From: Trueperaceae bacterium
Lineage (GTDB): Bacteria > Deinococcota > Deinococci > Deinococcales > Trueperaceae
DNA: 8,502 nt
Assembly (NCBI GenBank): GCA_007130445.1
Contig: SLSM01000080.1
Location: 1 to 8,502 of the forward strand
Direction of reading: 5' to 3'
Shown: positions 1-5,948 of the stretch, piece by piece
Position numbering within the stretch: the first letter of the stretch is position 1
Layout: every line of letters begins with the position of its first letter
Made by a program: the position numbers and the translations under genes
Notes under the pieces: generated by a model
Told to the model about the DNA's origin: nothing
The model's database searches: none
Seen by the model: only the letters and a program-made list of their open reading frames with translations

Positions 1-143
1 AGGCCGAGGTGCACGAGCGCGGCCACGTCGACGGGGTGCGGCACGTGCACGGCCACCACGCCGCACTCCTCGCCGGGCTTGTCGAGCGCCTTGGGGTCGT
101 CGTCGAGCACGAGCCAGCGGTCGTCGAGCGGCGGGTGCTTCAT
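1..143 (-). CDS. purF: Amidophosphoribosyltransferase, N-terminal fragment
   Basis: PurF transfers the amide nitrogen of glutamine to PRPP to give phosphoribosylamine, the first committed step of purine synthesis. Only the first 47 codons are present; the gene continues beyond the left edge. The visible protein is a 26-residue leader ending in Glu-Glu, followed by Cys27-Gly-Val-Val-Ala-Val. This matches the start of the class II (Ntn) glutaminase domain, where a propeptide is removed to expose the N-terminal nucleophile cysteine, as in Bacillus-type PurF. The ATG overlaps the purL stop as ATGA, and a GGAGG lies 10 bases upstream inside purL (158..154), which supports this start. The gene is the third of a purQ-purL-purF operon. 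The assignment rests on a short N-terminus, but the E-E-C-G-V context and the neighbours make it firm. Confidence 0.88.
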   Translation of the reverse strand, partial: MKHPPLDDRWLVLDDDPKALDKPGEECGVVAVHVPHPVDVAALVHLG

Positions 144-2455
144 ACGGCCAGCGCCTCCGCGATGGTGCCCTCGAAGGCGCTGCGGAGCGCCTCGAGGTCG
201 AGATCGAGGCCCCCGCCCGGCGCGCCGTCGTGACGGATGCTCAGGCGCCCGCCGCCGACGACGCCCAACCGGTGCGCCGCCAGGTCCATCGCTGCGGCGG
301 CCGCGGTCACGTCGCCGACTCGGTGCTCGGGCAAGGCCACCAGGGCGAGGGTCGCCGCCTCACCGAAGAGCGCCGCGTCCCAGCGGGGCGCGAAGGCGGC
401 CGGCACGTCGATGCGCGCGCCGCGGTCGCCCAGGAGCGCCATCTCAGCGACGGCGACGGCCAGGCCGCCGTCACCGACGTCGTGGGCGGTGTCGACGTGG
501 CCGTCTTGCACCATCCCCGCCAGGCAGCGCACCAGCCGATCCGCCGCGGCGAGGTCGAGTTCGGGCGGCGCGCCGGCCTCGATGCCGTGGACGCACCAGA
601 GGTAGGTGCTGGCACCGATGCTCGGCGCCCCTGCCCCGATCAACACGACGACGTCGCCGTCGCGGCGAAAGCCGGCCACGGCCCGCCGCTCGACGTCCGG
701 CAGCACGCCGACCATGCCCACGGTGGGGGTCGGATGGATGGCGAGCTGCCCCGCCTCGGTGCGGTACTGGTTGTAGAGGCTGACGTTGCCGCCGGTGACC
801 GGGGTGGAGAGCGCCAGGCAGGCCTCGCGCAACCCCTCGACGGCCTCCTGCAGTTGGTAATAGGTCTCGGCCACCGTGGGGTTGCCGAAGTTCAGGTTGT
901 CGGTGACGCCGAGTGGCGTGGCGCCCACGGCAGCCAGGTTCCTGGCCGCCTCGACGACCGCCAGCGCGGCTCCGCGGCGCGGCGCGAGGTAGACGTAGCG
1001 GTGGTTGCAGTCGACCGTGGCGGCCACGCCGCGGCGACTCCCCTTGATGCGCATCACGGCCGCGTCCGCCGCGCCGGGCAACACGACGCCGTTGGTCATG
1101 ACCTGGTGATCGTACTGCCGGTACACGGCTTGCTTCGACGCGACGTTCGGATCGGCGAGCAGCTCGAGGAGCACCGCGCCGGCGTCGTCAGGGAGCGCCA
1201 GTCCCGTCAGGTCGCGCTCGCGAGCGGCGCGTACCGTCGCTGCCTCACGCCCTTCGCGGACGTAGGTGGGCGCCTCGTTCAGTGGTGCCACCGGCATGTC
1301 GCCGACCAGTCGGTCGCCCTCCCACAGCCGGAAGCGGTCGTGCGCAGCGACGCGGCCGACGACGAGCGCCTCGAGCTCCCAGCGGCGCAGCAAGGTGAGC
1401 AGCGCCTCGACCTGATCCGGCCGCGCCGTCAGGACCATCCGCTCCTGCGACTCCGACAGCATGACCTCGAGCGCGCTCATGCCGATCTCGCGCCTGGGCA
1501 CGAGATCGACGCGCAGGTCGACGCCACGGCCGGCACGATGCGCCATCTCGGCCACGCTCGACGTGAGCCCGGCCGCGCCCATGTCCTGCACCCCGACCAC
1601 CAGGTCGGCGTCGATGGCTTCGAGGCAGGCCTCGAGCAGCAGCTTCTCGAGGAACGGGTCGCCCACCTGCACGGCGGGTCGATCGGCGTCGCTGGCGTCG
1701 GTCAGGTCGGCCGAGGCGAAGACCGCACCACCCAAGCCGTCGCGGCCGGTGCGCGACCCGACGTACACCAGCAGGTTGCCGGCCTCCCCCACCGTTCCGG
1801 ATTGCAGCTGCTCGTGCCGCAGCAGTCCGAGGGCCATGACGTTCACCAACGGGTTCTGCTCGAAGCACGGGTGGAAGCCGATCTCGCCGCCGACCGTCGG
1901 CACGCCGATCGCGTTGCCATACCCGGCGATGCCGCGCACCACGCCGTCGAGCAGGTAGCGTGTGCGCGCCGTGGTGACGTCGCCGAAGCGCAACGCGTCG
2001 AGCACCGCGAACGGCCGCGCGCCCATCGCGAAGATGTCGCGGAGGATGCCGCCCACGCCGGTGGCCGCACCCTGGAAGGGTTCGACCGCGCTCGGGTGGT
2101 TGTGGCTCTCCATCTTGAAGGCCACGCCCCAGCCGTCGCCCAGGTCGACGACGCCGGCGTTCTCGCCCGGACCCTGGAGCACCTGGGGGCCCTCGGTCGG
2201 GAGCCGCCGCAGCAACGGTCGCGAGTTCTTGTAACCGCAGTGCTCGCTCCACAGCGCGCCGAACATCGCCGCCTCGACCGCCACGGGGTCGCGCCCGAGG
2301 TGCGTGAGCATCAGCGCGAACTCGTCGGCGCTCAGCCCGAACGTGGCCGCATGGTCCGCATGCGCGACCACACCGTCGGGGGTCGTCGGCACGCGCTCGG
2401 GGATCGCCACCGCCGCGTGTCCGTGGCCGAGCCGGAGGGTTTCGGGGGTACTCAC
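140..2455 (-). CDS. purL: Phosphoribosylformylglycinamidine synthase subunit PurL
   Basis: PurL is the synthetase subunit that converts FGAR to FGAM with ATP and ammonia channelled from PurQ, in the cytoplasm. I take the GTG at 2455 as the start, giving 771 residues, close to the roughly 600-750 of small PurL proteins and far below the fused 1300-residue form. Family motifs in order: SEHCGYKNS (70-78), KMESHNHPS (114-122) and PFQGAATGVGGILRD (126-140), GYGNAIGVPTVGGE (178-191), VQDMGAAGLTSS (289-300), MLSESQERM (332-340), TDNLNFGNP (518-526), TGGNVSLYNQ (554-563), and HDVGDGGLAVAVAEM (658-672). The start codon overlaps the purQ stop as GTGA and has only a weak Shine-Dalgarno, so it probably depends on coupling to purQ. 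Any longer reading would run through the purQ gene in another frame and is not credible. The second-half motif LFGEAATLAL (696-705) lacks the Ser-Gln and Arg usual there. Confidence 0.96.
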   Translation of the reverse strand: MSTPETLRLGHGHAAVAIPERVPTTPDGVVAHADHAATFGLSADEFALMLTHLGRDPVAVEAAMFGALWSEHCGYKNSRPLLRRLPTEGPQVLQGPGENAGVVDLGDGWGVAFKMESHNHPSAVEPFQGAATGVGGILRDIFAMGARPFAVLDALRFGDVTTARTRYLLDGVVRGIAGYGNAIGVPTVGGEIGFHPCFEQNPLVNVMALGLLRHEQLQSGTVGEAGNLLVYVGSRTGRDGLGGAVFASADLTDASDADRPAVQVGDPFLEKLLLEACLEAIDADLVVGVQDMGAAGLTSSVAEMAHRAGRGVDLRVDLVPRREIGMSALEVMLSESQERMVLTARPDQVEALLTLLRRWELEALVVGRVAAHDRFRLWEGDRLVGDMPVAPLNEAPTYVREGREAATVRAARERDLTGLALPDDAGAVLLELLADPNVASKQAVYRQYDHQVMTNGVVLPGAADAAVMRIKGSRRGVAATVDCNHRYVYLAPRRGAALAVVEAARNLAAVGATPLGVTDNLNFGNPTVAETYYQLQEAVEGLREACLALSTPVTGGNVSLYNQYRTEAGQLAIHPTPTVGMVGVLPDVERRAVAGFRRDGDVVVLIGAGAPSIGASTYLWCVHGIEAGAPPELDLAAADRLVRCLAGMVQDGHVDTAHDVGDGGLAVAVAEMALLGDRGARIDVPAAFAPRWDAALFGEAATLALVALPEHRVGDVTAAAAAMDLAAHRLGVVGGGRLSIRHDGAPGGGLDLDLEALRSAFEGTIAEALAV

Positions 2456-3147
2456 GCCCGCACCGCCGTGTCGATCAGCGCTTCCAGGAGGCCCCGGCCG
2501 TCGATGCCGCCGAGCAACGGTTCGACGGCGCGTTCCGGGTGCGGCATCATGCCGAGGACCGTACCGCGTTCGTCGACGATGCCGGCGATGGCGTGCAGCG
2601 AGCCGTTCGGGTTGGCGGCGGGGTCGACCGCGCCGTCGTGGCGTACGTAGCGCAGCGCGACGCGCCCCTCGCCCTCGAGCCGCTCGAGCGTGGCCTCGTC
2701 GGCGACGTAGCGGCCCTCGTGATGGGCGATCGGGAGCCTCAGGACGGCGTGCGCACGGTAGCCGCGGGTGTACGCGCTGGAGTGCTCGACGCGCACGAAG
2801 ACGTCGCGACACTCGAAGCGCAGCCCGTCGTTCTGCGCCAGCGCCCCGGGCAGCAACCCGGCCTCCGTGAGGATCTGGAAACCGTTGCAGATCCCGAGGA
2901 CGGGGCCGCCGCGCCGCGCGAACGCGCGCACCGCCTCCATCACCGGGCTGTGCGCGGCGAGCGCACCCGAGCGGAGGTAGTCGCCGTAGCTGAACCCGCC
3001 CGGCACCACGACGGCAGCGGCGTCGCCGAGGTCGCGTTCGGTGTGCCACACGAGGCGGGCGTCGGCCCCCAGGACCTCGTCCAGGGCGTGGCGGGTGTCG
3101 TCGTCACAGTTGGAGCCCGGGAACCGGAGCACCGCGATCGATGGCAT
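2452..3147 (-). CDS. purQ: Phosphoribosylformylglycinamidine synthase glutaminase subunit PurQ
   Basis: PurQ is the class I (triad) glutamine amidotransferase that hydrolyses glutamine and passes ammonia to PurL. The 231-residue protein is the normal family length. It opens with MPSIAVLRFPGSNCDDD, has PGGFSYGDYLRSGA (49-62), and carries the nucleophile elbow GICNGFQ with Cys87. The second catalytic pair is His203 and Glu205 in GMMPHPERA, and PIAHHEGRY (139-147) is also typical. The ATG at 3147 is preferred because AAGGA lies 7 bases upstream. A GTG five codons earlier is in frame but overlaps that ribosome binding site. This is the first gene of the visible operon and overlaps purL by 4 bases. 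No purS gene sits upstream, where the strand turns toward tRNA-Leu. Confidence 0.96.
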   Translation of the reverse strand: MPSIAVLRFPGSNCDDDTRHALDEVLGADARLVWHTERDLGDAAAVVVPGGFSYGDYLRSGALAAHSPVMEAVRAFARRGGPVLGICNGFQILTEAGLLPGALAQNDGLRFECRDVFVRVEHSSAYTRGYRAHAVLRLPIAHHEGRYVADEATLERLEGEGRVALRYVRHDGAVDPAANPNGSLHAIAGIVDERGTVLGMMPHPERAVEPLLGGIDGRGLLEALIDTAVRA

Positions 3148-3154
3148 GTGGGGG

Positions 3155-3160
3155 TCCTTC
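3155..3160 (-). promoter_or_regulatory. purQ ribosome binding site
   Basis: GAAGGA on the minus strand, 7 bases before the ATG at 3147. It decides the start. The in-frame upstream GTG (3162..3160) adjoins and overlaps this element and has no Shine-Dalgarno of its own. Confidence 0.75.
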
Positions 3161-3194
3161 ACGAATGGGTGATCGCGGCGACACGAGCGTTGGA

Positions 3195-3209
3195 CACGCG
3201 GGCCGCGTG
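3195..3209 (-). other. GC hairpin in the purQ leader
   Basis: A perfect 6-bp inverted repeat (CACGCG / CGCGTG) with a 3-base loop lies about 50 bases upstream of the purQ start. It would sit in the middle of the purQ mRNA leader. No T-run follows, and no purine-riboswitch core or PurR-box pair was recognised nearby. It may be only a by-product of high GC. Confidence 0.3.
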
Positions 3210-3249
3210 CGCTGAGCCCGCTGCGTGAGGCGACGGGCCGGACCCGCGT

Positions 3250-3258
3250 AATCTATCA
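3250..3258 (-). promoter_or_regulatory. Putative extended -10 promoter of purQLF
   Basis: The minus strand reads TGATAGATT, an extended -10 (TG, one base, then TAGATT, which matches TATAAT at four of six positions). It lies in one of the few AT-containing spots of the divergent region. No recognisable -35 lies 17 bases upstream. Transcription from here would give a leader of about 95 bases. This is inferred from sequence only. Confidence 0.4.
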
Positions 3259-3332
3259 CGCTCCGCCGCCGCGCCCGCGTCCGCTGGACCTCACGCGCAC
3301 CGCTCACGCCCCACACACCCGAGCGCGCGTTC

Positions 3333-3341
3333 TGGTATGCT
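3333..3341 (+). promoter_or_regulatory. Putative extended -10 promoter of tRNA-Leu/secG
   Basis: TGGTATGCT is a full extended -10 match (TGn followed by TATGCT, four of six to TATAAT). The expected -35 position holds ACACAC, which is poor, so recognition would rest on the TGn element. Predicted transcription would begin near 3348, about 29 bases before the mature tRNA 5' end. Confidence 0.5.
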
Positions 3342-3350
3342 ACGCGGTCG

Positions 3351-3366
3351 GCCGCCTCGTGGCGGC
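3351..3366 (+). other. Hairpin in the pre-tRNA leader
   Basis: GCCGCC, loop TCGT, GGCGGC: a perfect all-GC 6-bp stem with a tetraloop. It falls right at the start of the predicted primary transcript and ends 10 bases before the mature tRNA 5' end. No T-run follows, so it is unlikely to be a terminator. It could stabilise the 5' end or affect RNase P processing (inference). Confidence 0.4.
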
Positions 3367-3376
3367 ACGCGCCCAC

Positions 3377-3460
3377 GCCGAGGTGGCGGAACGGTAGACG
3401 CAGTCGACTCAAAATCGACCGGGGCAACCCGTGCGGGTTCGAATCCCGCTCTCGGCACCA
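3377..3460 (+). tRNA. tRNA-Leu, anticodon CAA (reads UUG)
   Basis: The 84 bases fold as a class II tRNA. The acceptor stem is 3377-3383 with 3450-3456 (one G-T pair). The D stem is GCG/CGC with GG in its loop. The anticodon stem is 3403-3407 with 3415-3419, and its loop CTCAAAA gives anticodon CAA at 3410-3412. The long variable arm CGGG-GCAA-CCCG (3420-3431) carries a GNRA loop. The T stem is 3433-3437 with 3445-3449, and its loop is TTCGAAT. The discriminator is A3457, and CCA is encoded at 3458-3460. The long variable arm plus CAA anticodon identify leucine. secG follows 48 bases downstream on the same strand, suggesting one transcript cut by RNase P and 3' nucleases. Confidence 0.97.
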
Positions 3461-3508
3461 TCTCACGGCACACCCCGCGCCGATCGCGCGCGCTCGAGGA
3501 GTCTCATC

Positions 3509-3739
3509 ATGTTCTGGATCGTCCTCGTCTTGTTCATCCTGCTCTCCGCCCTCCTGGTGTTCGTCATCTTGCTGCAGGAACCGAAACAGTCGGGCCTCGG
3601 CGAAGGTCTGGGCGGTGCGGGCGGCGGTTTCGACTTCGGCTCGCGCGGCGGGGTCGCCGGTGGGCTGCAGCGGCTCACGATCTACATGGGCGTGACGTGG
3701 GGCGTGCTCGCCCTGCTGCTGCAGATCATCTCGCGCTGA
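3509..3739 (+). CDS. secG: Preprotein translocase subunit SecG
   Basis: SecG is the small accessory subunit of the SecYEG channel in the inner membrane and assists SecA-driven export. The 76-residue product has the family's two-helix layout. TM1 is about residues 2-22, running into LLQEPKQSGLGEGLGGAGGG. This cytoplasmic loop is rich in Gly and holds the conserved LLQ...GLG and FG-SRGG features. TM2 is about residues 54-74 (LQRLTIYMGVTWGVLALLL). The ATG at 3509 follows GAGGAG with 7 bases between them. The longer in-frame reading starts inside the tRNA and is rejected. The gene lies just downstream of tRNA-Leu and is probably transcribed with it. No clear terminator is visible right after the stop. 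Confidence 0.95.
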   Translation: MFWIVLVLFILLSALLVFVILLQEPKQSGLGEGLGGAGGGFDFGSRGGVAGGLQRLTIYMGVTWGVLALLLQIISR

Positions 3740-3832
3740 GCGCGCCTGGCACGGGCAGGAATGGGTGTGGCCCGAGGCCGTCGACAACGACGAGCCCTGT
3801 GCGCGGCGCTGGCCTCTTCCGCAGGCAACGCG

Positions 3833-3853
3833 TTCGCGTGAACTTCGCGTGAA
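3833..3853 (+). repeat. Tandem direct repeat of a TTC-n4-GAA site
   Basis: Two identical copies of TTCGCGTGAA at 3833-3842 and 3844-3853, repeating every 11 bases, about one helical turn. Each copy is itself a partial palindrome (TTC, four bases, GAA). A degenerate third copy (TTCGCTTGCG) follows at 3868-3877. The position, 20 to 45 bases before the putative -35, suits an activator or repressor site for the binding-protein gene (inference). Confidence 0.5.
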
Positions 3854-3872
3854 GACGTGCGCGGTTGTTCGC

Positions 3873-3902
3873 TTGCGCGACTCGCGTGGTGCGCGGTACC
3901 TT
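3873..3902 (+). promoter_or_regulatory. Weak promoter candidate for the solute-binding protein
   Basis: TTGCGC (3873-3878) and TACCTT (3897-3902) are separated by 18 bases. Each hexamer matches the sigma-70 consensus at three of six positions only. The location downstream of the tandem repeat is what makes it worth listing. A leader of about 145 bases would result. Confidence 0.25.
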
Positions 3903-3999
3903 GAGAGTGTGTCGCACCATCCGAATCCTTCGACGTCGCACGCCGTGCACGTGGGGCTTCGGCGACATGACCGGGCAACCGGCATGGCCGGCGGGCGGG

Positions 4000-4023
4000 A
4001 CGAGATCGCGCATCGCGACTCGT
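4000..4023 (+). promoter_or_regulatory. Strong hairpin in the leader of the binding-protein mRNA
   Basis: ACGAG, a bulged A, TCGCG, loop CAT, CGCGA, CTCGT: ten base pairs with a single bulge. It ends 23 bases before the Shine-Dalgarno GGAGGT, so it should leave the ribosome site free. It could protect the 5' end of the transcript or act as a regulatory structure. No known riboswitch core was recognised. Confidence 0.5.
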
Positions 4024-4055
4024 GCGTCCGATCCGGCACCACCCCTGGAGGTACC

Positions 4056-5798
4056 ATGAGACGACTCTTCCTGAGCCTCGCGTTCGCGGCCCTAGCCACG
4101 TTCGCCGTGGCCAACCCCTTCGTATGGCCGGCTGCCTGGACCGTCACCCCTCCGGGTGAGGCCCAGTTCGGCGGCACCATCTCCTTGGGGACGCTGAGCG
4201 ACCCGCGCACCTTCCAGCCCGTGCTGCAGTCGGAGACCAACGAGGTCACGGACCAGATGCAGTACGCCACGCTCCTGACCCAGGGCCCGGACTCCGACGT
4301 ATGGATCCCCTACGCCGCTGAAAGCTTCACGGTCAGCGACGACGGGCTGATCATCGACGTCGTGATCCGCGAGGACCTGCGCTGGTCCAACGGTGAACCG
4401 ATCACCGTCCAGGACTACTTCGCCAGCTACATCCTGCAGACCGACGCGGAGACCGGCTCCAACAAGTACGACAGCTGGTTCCTGAACGACGTGCAGATCA
4501 CGCTCGAGATCACCGGCGAGCGCTCGATGCGCTTCACCTTCCCGAGCACCGACCGTCTCGCCTTCAGCACGCTGGCGCACTTCCCCGTGCCCGACAGCGT
4601 CCTGGGCGAGGCCTACCGCACCGGCGGCGCCGACGCCGTCAACGCGCTGTGGGGCACCGAGACCGATCCCAGCGAACTGTGGTTCAACGGACCCTTCATG
4701 CTCACCGGCTTCCAGCCCGGCGAGCGCCTGATCTGGGTCCGCAACCCCTACTTCGGTGCTTGGAACGTCGACGAGGCCGGCACCGAGCTGCCCTTCCTCG
4801 ACGGGATGATCCACCGTATCGCCGACGGCGACGCGCAGTTGAACCTGTTCCTGGCCGGCGAGCTCGATCTCTTCGGCCCGCGCAACCTCGACGACATCGG
4901 CGTGATCTCGGTCGCGATCCAGAACGGCGACATCGACGCCGAGGTGATCGAGGGCATCGGCGCCGCTGGCTCCAGCCAGTTCATCGTGTTCAACTGGAAC
5001 CTCGAGAGCGACCCGTTCCTGCAGAACGTGTTCCGGAACGTCAACTTCCGTCAGGCGATGTGGCACCTGGTCGACCGCGAGGCGATCATCGAGCTGGTCT
5101 ACAGCGGCGCCGCCTTCCCGATGCACTCGAACGTCTACCTGAACAGCCCGTTCTGGGTGAACGAAGACGTCACCACGTACGACTACGACCCCGAGCGCGC
5201 GCTCGAACTGCTCGCGCGCGCAGGCTTCAGCCAGCGCGACGGCCAGGGCTACCTCGTGAACGCCGAGGGCCGCCGCATCAGCTTCACGCTCGCGACGAAC
5301 GCCGGCAACGCCCAACGCGAGCAGATCACGCAGATCTTCGCGGACGACGCGCAGGCGATCGGCGTCGACGTCACGGCGACGGCGCTCGACTTCTCGCTGC
5401 TCGTCGATCAGCTGCTGTCGAGCGGCGACGACCGCCCCTTCCAGGCCATCCTGATCGGCCTCACCGGTGGCGGGCGCGACTGGCCGTTCGGCGACTCCGT
5501 GCTCACATGTGGCGGCTTCCTGCACATGTTCAACACCTCCGGCCAGTGTCTGACCGCGACCGAGACCCTTATCGAGCAGCTCGTCAAGCAGGGCCGGCAG
5601 ACGCTCGACACCGACGCCGCCCGCCAGATCGGCTTCGAGATCCAGGAGCTCGAGGCGCAGATGGCCCCGATCCTGTACACCGTCAGCCCGCAGGTGCACA
5701 CGGCCTTCGCGATGCGCGTCGCCGGCGAGCACCCGCGCGAGATCATGGGCGGCGCGCCGATCGGCGTGCGTCAGCTCCCGCTCACGCACATCCGCTGA
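4056..5798 (+). CDS. Family-5 ABC transporter solute-binding protein (peptide/nickel type)
   Basis: This 580-residue exported protein captures the ligand for the importer encoded downstream. It belongs to the SBP_bac_5 family (DppA/OppA/NikA), whose usual length is about 500-600. Residues 1-19 form a Sec signal peptide: Arg-Arg, a hydrophobic core, then AVA before Asn20. There is no lipobox cysteine, so it appears secreted rather than lipid-anchored. Family features are GGTISLGTLSDPRTFQP (39-55), PYAAESFTVSDDGL (85-98), REDLRWSNGEPITVQDYFASY (105-125), NGPFMLTGFQPGERLIWVRNPYF (211-233), and FRQAMWHLVDREAIIELVYSG (331-351). The ATG is set by GGAGGT 3 bases upstream. Two cysteines (485 and 498) could form a disulfide. 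The ligand cannot be told from sequence: oligopeptide, dipeptide, sugar oligomer or metal chelate all remain open. Confidence 0.93.
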   Translation: MRRLFLSLAFAALATFAVANPFVWPAAWTVTPPGEAQFGGTISLGTLSDPRTFQPVLQSETNEVTDQMQYATLLTQGPDSDVWIPYAAESFTVSDDGLIIDVVIREDLRWSNGEPITVQDYFASYILQTDAETGSNKYDSWFLNDVQITLEITGERSMRFTFPSTDRLAFSTLAHFPVPDSVLGEAYRTGGADAVNALWGTETDPSELWFNGPFMLTGFQPGERLIWVRNPYFGAWNVDEAGTELPFLDGMIHRIADGDAQLNLFLAGELDLFGPRNLDDIGVISVAIQNGDIDAEVIEGIGAAGSSQFIVFNWNLESDPFLQNVFRNVNFRQAMWHLVDREAIIELVYSGAAFPMHSNVYLNSPFWVNEDVTTYDYDPERALELLARAGFSQRDGQGYLVNAEGRRISFTLATNAGNAQREQITQIFADDAQAIGVDVTATALDFSLLVDQLLSSGDDRPFQAILIGLTGGGRDWPFGDSVLTCGGFLHMFNTSGQCLTATETLIEQLVKQGRQTLDTDAARQIGFEIQELEAQMAPILYTVSPQVHTAFAMRVAGEHPREIMGGAPIGVRQLPLTHIR

Positions 5799-5813
5799 CC
5801 ATCGGTCACGAGT

Positions 5814-5830
5814 CGCGCCGCTCCGGCGCG
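5814..5830 (+). other. GC hairpin after the binding-protein stop
   Basis: CGCGCCG, loop CTC, CGGCGCG: a perfect 7-bp all-GC stem starting 15 bases after the stop codon at 5798. It stands just upstream of the larger hairpin at 5845. Together they could block 3' exonucleases and raise binding-protein mRNA over permease mRNA (inference). Confidence 0.5.
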
Positions 5831-5844
5831 TCGCACGCAGCGAA

Positions 5845-5877
5845 CGGGGGTGGTCCGCATCGCGCGGACCACCCCCG
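5845..5877 (+). terminator. 14-bp hairpin, T-less terminator or attenuator
   Basis: The arms 5845-5858 and 5864-5877 are perfect reverse complements of 14 bp around the 5-base loop ATCGC. This is the strongest inverted repeat found in the window. The following bases (CGCTCGTGACAC) contain no T-run, so it is not a classic intrinsic terminator. It may be an I-shaped terminator as proposed for GC-rich bacteria, or an mRNA-stabilising structure. It separates the binding protein from the permease genes. Confidence 0.7.
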
Positions 5878-5948
5878 CGCTCGTGACACTCACCAGAAGC
5901 GTGTGCTCGACCCTGGCGTCGGGCGGCCGAACACGCTACGGTAGGAAC

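Larger units (their letters stand above)
3740..4055 (+). other. Non-coding region upstream of the solute-binding protein
   Basis: This stretch of 316 bases has no credible gene; the open frames crossing it lack ribosome binding sites and family resemblance. It holds a tandem 10-bp repeat (3833-3853), a weak promoter candidate (3873-3902), a GAGAGTGTGT motif (3903-3912), a small stem CCGGC/GCCGG (3979-3991) and a strong 10-bp hairpin (4000-4023). It ends with GGAGGT just before the next ATG. Only a weak GGCC-CGA-GGCC stem was found near the secG end, so no terminator is assigned. Confidence 0.6.

Noticed and set aside
230..2650. Very long plus-strand open frame antisense to purL
   Set aside because: GC-rich codon bias on the minus strand removes stops from the opposite strand. 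The translation is rich in Arg, His and Val with no family motif, and purL on the other strand is unambiguous.
2456..3049. Upstream extension of PurL by nearly 200 codons
   Set aside because: The extension lies wholly inside purQ in another frame and is Arg-rich. The GTG at 2455 with a GTGA overlap gives the expected PurL N-terminus.
3148..3250. Purine riboswitch or PurR box in the purQ leader
   Set aside because: No conserved riboswitch core and no pair of PurR-type boxes could be found; only a 6-bp GC stem is present.
3765..4055. N-terminal extension of the solute-binding protein
   Set aside because: It would bury the signal peptide 97 residues inside the protein and has no ribosome binding site. 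GGAGGT directly precedes the ATG at 4056.
3104..4270. Minus-strand open frame covering the tRNA, secG and the binding-protein start
   Set aside because: It runs antisense through a complete tRNA and secG. The RAGFEPARVAPVDFESTAS-like part is the usual false protein read from the reverse of a tRNA.
4092..5789. 565-codon minus-strand open frame opposite the binding-protein gene
   Set aside because: It is a frame shadow of a gene with signal peptide, ribosome binding site and family motifs; the antisense product has no recognisable domain.
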